Assembly: GCA_963277665.1 (NCBI GenBank) | Contig: OY728121.1 | Location: 958,494,097-958,558,096, forward strand | DNA length: 64,000 bases | Origin: Viscum album | Taxonomy: Eukaryota > Streptophyta > Magnoliopsida > Santalales > Viscaceae | Direction of reading: 5' to 3' | Part shown: positions 52,492 to 64,000 of the stretch, piece after piece | Numbering within the stretch: the stretch's first letter is position 1 | How the letters are laid out: each line of letters begins with the position of its first letter | Position numbers and translations under genes: made by a program | Notes under the pieces: model-generated | Told to the model about the DNA's origin: nothing | Database searches by the model: none | What the model saw: the letters and a program-made list of their open reading frames with translations, nothing else

Positions 52492-52505
52492 CCCTTTTAT
52501 AATGG
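52492..52505 (-). promoter_or_regulatory. TATA box of G2 right LTR
   Basis: On the minus strand this reads CCATTATAAAAGGG, with GCCCCTCTCCT upstream. It is the intact counterpart of the decayed site at 45973-45983. Confidence 0.7.
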
Positions 52506-54330
52506 AGGAGAGGGGCACCTTTGAAAAAACTAAAAATATTATTTTATTATAAAGTCATATTCGGTTTTTAATAGCTCAAAATTGATTTATTTCGAAGATA
52601 AGGTGGGGATAGGTCTAAATCCTCTCATAAAGTAGAATTTAGACAAGTTTAGGTTAATATTTTAACCTTATCATTTAGATTTAACTCTAAGTTAAATAAT
52701 TTATCTTTTACCGTGTCTTCTTGTTTTCTTAAAATATATGGTTAATAAACTTACTATAACAAGCCAAAATAACCCCAAGTTGTTTATTATTAATATATAT
52801 ATCCTTATCTAAGTAATGTTTCCGAACCTTAGATTTTTAGGAATAAAAAAACAATTAATAATATAATATTCGTTTTAAAAACTATTTTATGTCAATTTTG
52901 ACACTATTTGGTAATTGATTTTTGTGAAAATCATAACAACATGATTAGTTAAAAAAAAGTTAATTAAATAAATACTAACATGTCATATTAACCTATAAAA
53001 TTATTGTAATTCATAAAAAGACTCAAACTACATGTATTTGGGTATTAATAACATCAATTATGTTAATATTTTATTAATAAGATAATTACTACGTCATCAT
53101 TGTGTCATAAATAAATTAAATTATTTAATGTCTAAAAATTATAAATAAAATACCATTATGTAGGAAATATTTTTATCTTTCTAATTATTATTTATAGTCG
53201 AATTAATCTTATGTATAACCCTATATTAGAAATTATTTATTTATTAAACATTGGGTTTAACTATTTTAACCCTTCATTAAGAAAATTAATAATAAATGTC
53301 CTAATCTAATCCAAGTCTACTTAAATGGTCATATTTTATTCCTAAAGTGGTTTTTGGTCTAATTAAACTTATCCAATAGAATTATGACATGTGTTGGGGT
53401 AATAATAATATCATTTTTTACCCTTAATTACCCTATTTACTTTTAACCGTGGTAAATAAATGTAAAAAGTTACTATTCACCAAAAATTATTTTCATCTCA
53501 TTGAACAACATTTCACTCCTTGATATTAACCGTATCTCTTGGATTTTCGAAATTCCACTCACAGAAGCTGTAAAATTATGTTTTATATAAAATTTTAAAC
53601 TCTCCTAGGAGGTGTGTAAAAGACGTTGAAAAGTTTAATAAAATTTTTATTTGTCTAAAATTATTATAAAATGACTCCAATGAATTACATTGAACATAAA
53701 TAGGTAGTATGTATAAATTTTTACCTGAAATAAATTTAAATAAAATAAATAATTATTTAAATAAAAAGTTGGTTTTTAAATATTAACCCAGTGTTTTCAG
53801 TATTCATCAAAAATGAAATGTTTTCAGAAAAATAAAAAAATTTCACCCTAGGATAATTTCGATATTCAGAAAACAAAAATGAACTCCATATTGAAAGATA
53901 AAATTTATAAAATTTCAAAAAATTGGGTATTACTATTCATAACGGCTAGTTCATAATAATATTATAATAATATATCGTTTAGTGATATTCGATATTGGGT
54001 ACTACACATGCTATCGAGGAAGGTCTTGATTGCGTGTAATACAAGGCAAGTCAGGGTTGCGTGTAGGGAAAGCTCTATTTTGTGTTGCATATGACATAAT
54101 CAAAACTTATTTCATTTATACATTAATCAAAATCTATACTTAATGTTGCGTAGATTAATTTCCACAAAATGAACTTGAAATTGTGTGTAACACGAGCCAA
54201 GAATAGTGTTTTGTGTACTGCAAGCTAATACAGTGTTGCATATAGTACATGCTAATCTTGGTGTAGTGTATAATAGAAGACATCAATGAAATTAAAAATA
54301 ATATATCTCATAAAATCTTGGGGTGTTACA

Positions 54331-54437
54331 GGTTGTTTACCTTTCATCACAAGAATCCATTGATTAAATAAATCCTTCTTTAATAATAAAAGATATCATT
54401 AGAAAAAACCACCTTCATCTTATGCTTGGTCCTAACA
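54331..54437 (-). repeat. C1 right (5') LTR, last part
   Basis: These 107 bp restore the end of the LTR after G2. They align to 35470-35580 ('cctttcatc', 'caccttcatctt..ttggtcctaaca'). The first five bases are the second copy of the G2 target duplication. Confidence 0.8.
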
Positions 54438-54442
54438 GACCT

Positions 54443-57400
54443 GGATCAATTATGGGAGGGGTAAAATTATTTTTTCCTAACACAAATCCATGAATGTAGG
54501 AATCTTATACGACTAGGTATGTCTAATTATACGTAAATTTATATTGCTTCTTGGGATTATAGATAAAATCCATGTGCGTATAGGGATATTAAATGGATCA
54601 ATATCTCATATAATTAAATTATTCTTCTAAAGGTAGTCCCATATATATATATAGTTTCTGGTCTAATAAGATAGACTACATTTATTTTAGTATAATATAA
54701 TGAAATAAATAAATTTTCCCTTGGATTTTAATTTCATTATTTTTGGACATTTTTGTGTTTTATTACATCAAGTGAACATGATATTATAAATGCACTGTGA
54801 AATTATAAAAATTTTTTCTTCAGAAGACATGAATTGGTGGATGCAATGAAAATTTCGTCATTTATTATGATCTATGTGCAGTATCCAATGGATTAGAACT
54901 TAGTTAAAGATTATAAAAATTTAAATTTTTCCTCAATCATTGGAAGAATCATCATGGACATCTTAAGGGTTATGTTGGTCGACACTTATTCTCATTGGAA
55001 GAATAAACTGTGGTGAATGTTTTTAATGAATACTTATGTAACTCGATAACCAGGAGTATCCATATATTCCTGTATACACATCATTTTTTAATCATATTTA
55101 ATAACATAACCATGTCCGATTTGAAATTAAACATTTTCAAAACATAGATACATTGGGTAGGGAGATGTGAGTTTAGTTAGACCACAATGGAAAGGACTGC
55201 CTCTTTCAAAGAAATAAAAGAATATGGGGTTAGTTGTGTGGTAGTATGTGTTATGGAGTGATAATCCCATCGAGTATCTATCAATATTTTTTCTAAGAAT
55301 TCTTTTTCATATACACCGTATTCTAAATAATACCAGAGCGAGTCTTGTAAAAATAATATACCTCTCTATTAATTTTCTAATAGTAGAAAGATTTGTGGCT
55401 ATACTAAATGTTGTATTATAAATACATGACATCTAAATCCAAAGTCTATAAATTCTTCTTTCAATCTATTAATATAATATGAGGTACACTATATCTAGTG
55501 ATAATATTAGTTTTATGGAAGTGGATGAAAACCATTGTCTTGAATTCCATTACGAATATAACCTTGTACTACTTTGGGAAGAAATTGTTGGTGTTTTGTT
55601 TTATGTAAAACATTCTTGATATATCTCCACAACATCAATTCACTAGAATGATTATTACCATGACTATGAGGTATCATGAAACAACTCTTAGGGGTTTATT
55701 GATGAATTTGGAACATAAATAAAAGGAACGTAGTTTTTTTGGGGAACTCTATAAAATCTTGCGTCATTGAAGGCCAAAAGCATCCATGTTTTATTTTTTA
55801 ATTAATGTATTTCTGTTTTGACATATGGGAACAAAAATTTCCGTATATAACTTCTTTTTATAACATAGCGGTTATCTCATCCCTCAATGAACCTAATGTG
55901 GATACCTAATAATTACCTCTTTTGAGAACTCTCAGTGAATTTTGTTTATCATAAAGGATAACATTTTTATCCTTCCTCTGAAAATATTCTTTTTTAGCAT
56001 GATTAAAAATAATAAATACACTTTTGATGTATTCAATTATGTGGTATCATTATCTAACTATGTTATTGATTGTTGATGATTTGGGAATTATTTGATTCTA
56101 GGTGGTACTAATTTCAATGATTCTATAAATAATATTATTATGTAATGGAGATACCAACATATTATGTGAAATATGGATGATTGTATCATTATAGTCTATG
56201 ACTTCATGTGTTTTGGCTACATTAAAAAATTCATCATCACATGAATTATACATATACAAGACATGAGTTATTGTTATCTCAGAGGGTAATTCCTCCTTCA
56301 ACCTTCATAAATAAAAAATAATGTGGTTCAGTTCAACCTTTTGGGGTCATATTAACCATTAATTTTCATATTTACTATATATTAATCATCCTAGATGATC
56401 ATGTGGGTCCTTGATATTTACATAGACATCTCCAACACTATGTTGTTTGATTGATATTTAAATCCTTTATTACTGAAACCTTACAATAGAATGTATTAAT
56501 TGCATAAAAATTCTTTTATAGGTGATTTGAGAAAAATTCTCAAAAAAATATATTCAGCATTAAATTTTCCCTTCCACTCCCTATTGGGAATCTATCATCA
56601 AAATCAAAGTACAACTTCAATATTTGAGTTTTTCCATTAATGGATACTTTAACTCATTGTGAAATTGTAGTAGATAAATTCCCACCATTATTTATATCTA
56701 GTTACCATTAGATTGATTAGAATGTATTTATGTGGAACAATGTGTGATACCATGTGGGCCTTGTGATGCTGAAAATAATGTCTTAGGTTTATAATCATGA
56801 TCATTAATATGAGGTAGTTCATCTCATTATCATATTACTCGGTCTCAGTATCTAGTATTACTCTTATGAGTTAGTATAAAATATTCACCTTTCCTACAAA
56901 ATTCAATTTTTAAATTAGGTTTCAAATTACTTTATCCGAGGAAGAAACATACAAGATCAAAATCTCCCATCTATAAATAAAATTAATATTGATTGTTGAA
57001 GATGATACAACTTGATATCATTTAAATATTCTATAAAAGTCTGTTCCAACTAATTGACAACCCCTTTATTTGTCAAATACATAATGGGTAATCACATTCC
57101 AATGACTATGGATGTAAAGAACCTCTTGTGGATAAGACATCCCAGAGTCCCCTCAACACCTTAATATTTTAAAGGGGTAGAATATTAATTATTGGTTTAA
57201 AAATTTAGGGATTTTTTCGATACTATAATATATTACCATGACACTACAGAATTTTTCAAATGTTACCTCGAAGATACATTTTTGGGGGTTTATATTCTAA
57301 TTGTCTTTCTATATCTATTAAGTATTGTTTCATAATCGAATTTTTTCCCAAAATCATTAATGATTAACCACTATATTGTCTGTGTATCATTATATGGTCT

Positions 57401-59199
57401 TCCCCATAAACGGGATTCATGATTTGATTCATGGAATGATAGTATATAGTAAAAAAAATCATCAAGACACAGGGAGTTACAATTAAGTGAGAAGATTTGC
57501 TGATATGAGTTCTTATTCTTCTTCCCATTCTACTATTATTACATTTTTGAGAGTATATAATTAAAGTTATATTTTATATTTTAAAAATGGTATAGATGCA
57601 TAGTTAGACCCTTAAGATGTTAATGTGAATCTAGCATTTTCTAGGTAATCTTAAATATCTTCTCCTTTACCCTCACTATCAATTAGGGTAGAAGATTCCT
57701 TGATTACAAGATATTCATGAATTAATGTGGATGAATTTTTATTCAAAACATTATTATTTATGAATAAATCATATTTTCCTCCCTAAATCATGATTTGGTG
57801 GATGCTAAAAATATCACGAGGACATGGCTAAATTTGATAAGACCCCTTTCATTTCTCCTTCACCAACGGCAAAGGTCTATTTGATTGAATTTACTAATCT
57901 TGTGAATGAATAATTATCATATTAATAATAACCAGTAGTATAACTCTTGGGGAGATTTATCAAATGGATGGTAAAATAGCATTTTTCTTTGTCTATAGTG
58001 ATTGATTGATGGGTGTATCCTCCTGACGCTCATATGAACTAAGGTTTATAAAAAAATGAATTACTAAATAACATATAAATGAAATGATTATTTGATTGAT
58101 CATGATTATTTTACTAAATATTATTTTTTTCCAAAAAATAGTTTTTTATGAGTTCACTCCATGGAATTATGGGAGATATTTCAAAATCATTGGGGTTGTT
58201 CTTGAGATATCATTTTATACAATAGGTTGTTGCCCATTTATTTTGGATAAAAAATTATACTATATAATGATATATATCATACTCAAAAGTGTTATTATTA
58301 CCATAAATTACACTTAATTACCTACTAATATTTTATTTTAGCCAATGATGGTATAATTTTCATACCATAATTTAATTTTAGATACAAATCCTTCCAAATA
58401 TAGTTTTGTGATCAATTTTTTCTAAGAAAACCATAATGTCAACGTCCCAGATATGGTCTCCATACATGGTTTTGAGATTGATCCTTCCAATATCATTCTA
58501 TTCACATGGATTATACCCTTGGATCCTTAGGTTAGAAGGGTAAAATGGGAATCATAGTATCCCTTGCATTAAAATTTCTAAATATCTGTGACATCAATTA
58601 AGATCTATTACCAATCATGGCCCAAAAAATATAAATTCCATTTATTTTACTAGATTTCTGAAAGTGAATTAATAATTCATAAACCATCAATATATATTTG
58701 TATAGGGTCCTGATTCGTCCTTATATGGTAGCCTCCTTTTCATTTTTCATAAAGTAGATGATTATATTGCACAATGATGGATCAGTTTCAACAATATATG
58801 CCACTGTAGTAATGAATTCAGTCTCAAACTATTATGTGATTTGAACGGATTTAATGAGTGACTCTATATTATCTTTAATGAGGTTAACATAATTTAGAAT
58901 ATAGATTTTTCATTGGTAAATAATTTTTTTTTCACGATATCGTACATCTTGAATATGGGAATTTTATCATTTTTGTGAGGATACTCCCAAACCTAAATCC
59001 CAGAGGATGAGGTTAAATTTTATTGAGGATACATTCCCTTTGAAAAATTCAAGGATAGTTCATTAAATTTTGATTAGTCTATTTCATATATTAGGAGTTG
59101 TAAGTATGACTAAAAATTTAAAATTATTTAGTTGATCCTCAAATATTATTTAATCTCATTTGAATTTGGATGATAAACGAGTAGATTGATACTCATGTT
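54443..59199. other. A+T-rich interval without recognisable content
   Basis: No frame longer than about 75 codons and no convincing protein motif was found. Weak resemblances were noted near 57430-57520 (a possible LINE or gypsy reverse transcriptase trace) but are not supported. This was once the right-hand continuation of 22625-23591, before C1 inserted. Confidence 0.35.
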
Positions 59200-60299
59200 G
59201 AGGTTACTAAAGTTCATATCATTATAGTTCTATATAATTTATTTCTTTAATGGATTAAATTCATGAATGTGAGGTTATATGTTGACCTCATATTCCTTGA
59301 TCTCATCATCCTCTCTATCTTACCCATCAAATTTGAATGCAGAACTCAGATTCATATTTTTATTATTTCATAAAGGCGAGGTCTAGGAATTGAATTACAT
59401 TGATATAACCATATTATGACACATAATAAGACAAATTGGTTGGTCTCTAGGGAGTCTTATTTATAATTTTAGAAGTGGAAATGGGATGGAAACCCCCTGG
59501 AAGAATTATTTTTTGGAATGATATTCAAACATGGAAATTGATATATCAATCAAGGATCAGATTTCATGTATGGAAAATGTCCCAAATCATGTTACATCAA
59601 TTATTGAGAAATATTTCTTCTCTTCCATTGGGGAATTTTGGGCTTCAGAGCCGGCTATCATTGAAACCCTCTCCTCTAATGGTTTTTATATGAATCATAC
59701 TATCATCACTTCTAATTTCAAGTGGATGGGTGACCTGAACAAGAGATTTATGAGGCCCTACATGTGCACTTTTTCATGGATAGTGGCCCATTAGAAAATC
59801 CCTCTTAATAATTATCTTCAAACATGTGGGGTCTCCATCTACCCTAGATTTTTATTATGTCATCTTCATATGGAGGATGTTGATATCCTCTTTATCAGTT
59901 CCAAAGTAGCCTCAGCAATGTCGAAGGTAGTATATGAAATTTTCAAGGTGCATATTTCATGAGAAAACACTATCTGAGACTTCATGAGGAGCTAGTCATA
60001 CCTGAATTTGTCGCTGTAAATTATAATAAATTTTTAGGCTGCTTTGGGGGAGCAGGATCAATATATTTAGATTTACATAAAAAATTCCATTCATTATTTT
60101 TAGCCTTTTTATATGGGTTGTGAATTTTACAATATACTTGCTGATTTGCATAATGGTATTACTCTGTGAGGTTTGTTTTTTGACACTTCCATCCATGTCC
60201 TTTCGGTTCTTAATTTTGTGGGGGTCGACGAGAATTTTCGGGCCCCCTTGGAATGTCGGAAGTATTAGGGTAGGCCCCATTTAATAATAGGATAAAGAT

Positions 60300-61040
60300 C
60301 CACTCAAATGGTTCTTCAAGAGGGAATCCAGGACCTTCGGACTTTGGGGAGATTTTCAGAGACCATCAAGGTCACACCGTTGGATGTATTTATTGATCAT
60401 TTGGTAATGCCTCCGCTCTTGAAGCTGAAATCCATGGTGTTATTATAGAGGATGAGAAAGCTTAGTAGTGTTGTTGGAATAAGGTATAACTAGAATGTGA
60501 CTATACAACTATGGATCTTTCTATTAGAACTGGTTCGTTTCACCTCTATTGGAAGCTCACCAATCACTAGGACAGATTATTGGATCGTCACTTCTCAAAG
60601 GAGCATATTTTCACTCATGATTAAAAATAAGAAAACACATTGGTAGATGGTCTGGCTAAAAAGGGTGTTAATGGTGTTGGTTATCATCGGGATGATCAAG
60701 TACCAAGGGATATCCTTCCCATTTTGTGGAGGAATCTGTGTAAATCCTCTATTTTCAATCTTTTATATGTATTAGTTTTTCTAATAAAGAGGTCGTTATT
60801 TTTTTGGGAATGATATCAATCTGTTATAAAAATGGTATGGTTCCCATATCCTTATTTTGGGGAAAATGATTTTCCTCATAGTGATGGAGGTAGGACATCT
60901 GAGAGTGTCTAGACCTCTTTGGGTACTAATAAGGGATCATACTGTATGGTTTTCTTCAATTAGGGAGGAATTCAATTTATTATTGATGATTGTGATGATG
61001 ATGATGATGATGTAATATTTTATATCCTAAGGGGAGACGT
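60300..61040 (+). pseudogene. LINE-encoded RNase H domain
   Basis: One frame runs nearly unbroken. It reads SNGSSRGNPGPSDFG (60304-60350), IFRDHQGHTVG, ASALEAEIHGVII (60410-60448), LECDYTTMDLS (60488-60520) and ENTLVDGLAKKGVNG (60629-60673). This is the plant LINE RNase H, which would degrade the RNA strand of the RNA/DNA hybrid. The Glu (ALEAE) and second Asp (LECD) of the active site are kept. The first Asp (consensus DGS) is Asn here, and a TGA interrupts near 60391. The frame continues to 61045, ending in an aspartate run from the GAT repeat. Confidence 0.82.
60992..61012 (+). repeat. GAT microsatellite
   Basis: Seven near-perfect GAT units (TGATGATGATGATGATGATG) lie at the 3' end of the LINE frame, encoding an aspartate run. 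It may derive from the 3' tail of the element. Confidence 0.75.
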
Positions 61041-61050
61041 AATCAAAAGT

Positions 61051-64000
61051 AACTAGTTAATTTTACCTCTGAGTAAAGAATATTCACAGTGGATCCATTT
61101 CTTAGTCATTAAATCATCAAAATTTTGTGCACATTTTCTCAAAAAATCCTATAACTCTCTTTCCTCCATAGGTGGGATGAAATATTAAAAATTCATCTAT
61201 GTATTAGGTTTAACAAATTTAACATCCTGATAGTAAATAATAATATTATTGATGTAATTATATAAAAACATTATTTTTAATGTCCCCATTCATCTTATAT
61301 AATGAGAATTAATTTGGGTGGTTCTTCTAACAAACTTCATTTGTATTTTTATCCTCTGGTATTTTATGAAAATATTTATCTATGGTTGGGAAAATATACC
61401 CTATAAAATTTTATCAATAGAGTTAATAAATTTTAATTTTATATTCCCCAAAACATATAAATTTATTATCATTATTCCCTTCTCAATGAGGGAATGTTTT
61501 TCTGTTACTTCCATTTGTATGGATGCACCACATTTTATTGAATGGTTATGGTTTCTAGAGATAGTTTTTGTTCTTGTTAAGTGTGATAGTTTTGGTATTT
61601 TTTGTACAAGGTTTCTTCAATAAATAAATTTTTTTGGCCCTGATTTGGGCTTGGACAATCCTATGAGATCCTCAATGTTCTATTCCATAGAAAACTTATC
61701 TTGAAATATAAATGCACATTTCATAAAATGTTTCAATGGATACTACTCAACATTAATATTATTATATAGATATCTAGTAGCTTTTCCTGAATGAATTTCA
61801 TTTTCACCAAACAAGAAAATTCCATCCACTAGGAAAGAAAATATGATAAACTCTAATCACGTGCTTCATTAAATTTGAGAGATAGAAGATTTTTGCATTT
61901 TAAATCATTAGTTGAACTGATATATAAATTTATAAAGAATTAATCCCAACGAAAAATGAAAAAATTTGTTAAGTTGTTGTATAAGAGAAAATATTATCTC
62001 TTTATATTATTACAATGAATCTAAGATTCCTTACTTACTTCGATTGTAGTGTTCACATCATGGTTTGACATCCTGATATGAAGTATGTGAGTCCCTAGAC
62101 AAGGTCACTTGTGTTATTTAGGATTAGGATGTTAGGGTTCCTAAAGTAAGGTGGAGGTGGAGTAACATAAATCAACTCATGATATTTCATTCTCCATGAC
62201 TACCAATAGGGTTGAATCCTAATCAGAGGTTGTGGAAAGAGCCTCACATAAGTTAATTTTTTTTCAACTTATATTTTGTAAGAGACATCCTATGATAGAT
62301 TTTATTTAAATTAAATTGATAGCTAACATAGTAGAGGAATATATTTATTGACTTTGGCCACTTGGTTTAGGGACAATGTTCTTTTAATCCAAGAGTAGGT
62401 TACATTTCTATAATATAATATTTTTGGTTAATCACATTCGGCTAACTAAATATTCACTAGAGGGTATAAATTTTCTAACATAAGTTAATTTTACTTAGTA
62501 AGAGTATTTCCATTGAGTAATTAAGCATTTTGATTCCAAAATTCCTCAATTTAGGATTTAGACAACAATTTTTTACATTCTATATATAATGAATCCCATC
62601 GAGTCTTGGGTGCATCATAACCAATCATTTTCACTAATCATTTAATGATGTTTGATGGGCCTATGTTGGTGGATTCTTTGGAAGATCTCCAATATTTTGA
62701 TTATATCTTTGAAGATGGGTACACTTATCTTCATTAATTATTTTGATATCAATCATGTTTCCAATAGTTGTTACCTCACCACACTCTTCTATTATAGTGT
62801 TATGCCCCATATTTTCTATATGGTGGGGTGTAGTTATATTAATTGATCTGATGTTAATTGTGGGATTCATATACAGATATTTCATTGAGTAGAGATAGGA
62901 TTTATCATTATCTAAATATTAATCAATGGAAATATCGTAAATATCCCTGACATCAGTTTTCTTAGAAGATAATTCTGATAAGACCCCTATTATTCTCGAT
63001 ATACCCTCCTTGTGGTTACCCCAGTAATGAATTTCAGTGGTTGATGTTAAGATATTCCCCAATATAATCTACTGAACACATATCCAATAATTATGATATA
63101 TCACACAATGAAATGAACTATCAGGGATTCCCCTATGTGATCAATACTAATATGGAGAATACCAACTTATATAGAGGAGGAGGGTAATAATTCCACAAGA
63201 CATCTGGGTTGTGGTTGTCTTCACAAAATCCTTATCACATAATAGGCCTATTGGGGATTTTATGAACATAAGTTTTGTGGAGATAAATATTCCCCCATCC
63301 CTATGGGAAGCGGTTGATCCCAAAATACCAAAATGCATCGATTATAAAATTATTTATAACATTTTTTTTCTTTAACCAGAGAATGTGATGGGTGTACAAC
63401 ATTTTTTGGTCATGAATTATTCACCATTGAGGGTTTCTAAGTAATTTATATTTTTTCTTTCCTTTACATAGAGGATTATTTAATAATTATAACATCTTGA
63501 TTTATGAGTTATTCAATGTCCCACTCCCATTGAATATTTCATTTTAGATATCTTGAGATAGAGAGTGTATATAGGATAAAACAACAAGAATATGTAGATC
63601 TTAGGCCTCAAACATGACCTGAGGATATGAAGTTACATGAACTCTTCCCCAAGGGTCATTTTTCTATCAAGTTGAGTTAAAGTCATAAAATTGTATTTGA
63701 ATTATCCAATGCTAAAAAAATTTGGTGGGGGAATCAATGATTTCTTGGAAGAGAACCATTATTCTATTGATACCATCATAATAAATCCTCATTATTTTCA
63801 TTCATGAAATTAGTTTTTGAGACACTAAAGAGGAATCTAATTCAACATTATAAGAATGAAATCATCTATCCATTAAATTGTAGGCCTATTCCACATAATA
63901 TAGCTATCATATCTTGATATTGTGGACTCATCTTTCAGTTACTCACCATGGAATCATCTTTCAAAACCTCTAAAATATTATTCTTGGATGTTATTATATT
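61051..64000. other. A+T-rich interval without recognisable content
   Basis: The open frames here (61318-61623 on plus, 62661-62885 and 63147-63338 on minus) have no recognisable motif, no promoter context and no composition signal. Slightly higher GC around 62650-63350 hints at an old coding element, but no family can be named. Confidence 0.35.

Larger units (their letters stand above)
43561..54330 (-). mobile_element. Gag-only gypsy-type element G2 with 4.25-kb LTRs
   Basis: The LTRs are 43561-47806 and 50083-54330 (about 4246 and 4248 bp), running TGTAGAGA..GGGTGTTACA. On the minus strand they start TGTAACACCCC, common in plant gypsy LTRs. The flanks GGCTG (43556-43560) and GGTTG (54331-54335) form a 5-bp target duplication with one change. 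The interior is only 2276 bp, with primer site, polypurine tract, a gag remnant and a SINE-like sequence. No pol gene is present, so it needed enzymes from another element. LTR identity is about 88-90% by eye. The element disrupts the right LTR of C1. Confidence 0.9.
50083..54330 (-). repeat. G2 right (5') LTR
   Basis: This is the better preserved LTR, with an intact TATA box (52492-52505), three palindromic units (51731-52162) and the GC-richer block (about 50540-50720). From the TATA box to the LTR end is about 2.4 kb, so the transcript would have had an unusually long leader before the primer site. Confidence 0.9.
23592..54442 (-). mobile_element. Copia LTR retrotransposon C1 carrying two nested elements
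   Basis: The element proper is 23597-54437, flanked by exact 5-bp target duplications GACCT (23592-23596 and 54438-54442). Its left LTR is 23597-24604 plus 34098-35580, and its right LTR is 41171-43560 plus 54331-54437. With the inserts removed the LTRs are both about 2.49 kb. The primer site lies next to the right LTR and the polypurine tract next to the left, so the element reads on the minus strand. The interior (35581-41170) holds decayed gag, protease, integrase, reverse transcriptase and RNase H in the copia order. Element C2 interrupts the left LTR and G2 the right, so each LTR shows what the empty site of the other looked like. Confidence 0.9.
59200..61050 (+). mobile_element. Plant L1-type LINE, 3' half
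   Basis: The plus strand encodes in order: a GLGI motif (RRGLGIELH, 59370-59396), GRIIFWNDIQTW (59495-59530; the G-x-x-I-x-F-W-x-D region) and a zf-RVT-type segment (59744-59955). The last contains IPLNNYLQTCGVSIYPRF, then CHLHMEDVDILF. A long RNase H domain follows at 60300-60740. This is the C-terminal part of plant LINE ORF2. Several stops interrupt it. The reverse transcriptase core upstream cannot be made out. A GAT microsatellite (60992-61012) lies near the 3' end, and no clear poly(A) tail follows. Confidence 0.82.

Noticed and set aside
57390..57580. Plus-strand text resembling reverse transcriptase (IVYSK and RRFADM) that might be a gypsy or LINE core.
   Set aside because: The two resemblances point to different families, lack the expected neighbours (no GLTNAP, no Y/FLGxP), and lie too far from the LINE at 59.4 kb for its usual domain spacing.
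61318..63338. Three small frames as possible host genes.
   Set aside because: No homology is recognised, there are no splice or promoter signals, and frames of this length are expected by chance over 64 kb.

Overview
This window looks like gene-poor, A+T-rich nuclear DNA from a large plant genome. I find no intact host gene, rRNA, tRNA or CRISPR array. Nearly every long stretch that can be identified is a decayed retroelement: at least four LTR retrotransposons or fragments, all on the minus strand wherever orientation can be read, plus two plant L1-type LINEs (one per strand) and one probable tRNA-derived SINE. Plant origin is inferred from initiator-Met primer sites, a C-terminal RNase H domain in the LINEs, and gypsy LTRs that begin TGTAACACCCC on their own strand. 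The species cannot be named. Many C-to-T and G-to-A differences between copies suggest silenced, methylated DNA.

Layout. 1-3178 is a fragment of a gypsy-type LTR (A). 3179-8490 holds a poorly resolved element (E), whose LTR-like sequence recurs at 7990-8490 and 21740-22624. 8500-11222 is a 5'-truncated LINE on the minus strand. 11223-21739 is a gypsy-type gag-only element (G1: LTR C, short internal region, LTR B). 22625-23591 has no recognised content. 23597-54437 is one large nested block. Its frame is a copia element (C1) with 5-bp GACCT target duplications on both sides. A second copia element (C2, 24605-34097) sits inside its left LTR. A gag-only gypsy element (G2, 43561-54330, target duplication GGCTG/GGTTG) sits inside its right LTR, and a SINE-like sequence lies inside G2. 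54438-59200 has nothing recognisable. 59200-61050 is the 3' half of a LINE on the plus strand. 61050-64000 has nothing recognisable.

How the parts work. C1 kept a decayed but ordered gag, protease, integrase, reverse transcriptase and RNase H. C2 kept gag and the start of protease, but in place of the other enzymes it carries a 24-bp minisatellite and a roughly 2.4-kb broken ORF of unknown function that has its own TATA box. G1 and G2 have 4.2-kb LTRs around only about 2.2 kb of internal DNA that encodes gag alone, so they must have depended on a partner element.

The most unusual signals are: (i) arrays of three or four GC-rich, hairpin-forming units of about 50 bp, spaced 184-197 bp apart and kept in five LTRs of three subfamilies, in the part of the LTR that would become the RNA leader; (ii) the acquired ORF with its own promoter in C2; and (iii) element G1, whose two LTRs resemble each other less than one of them resembles LTR A. 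Identity estimates here were made by eye.
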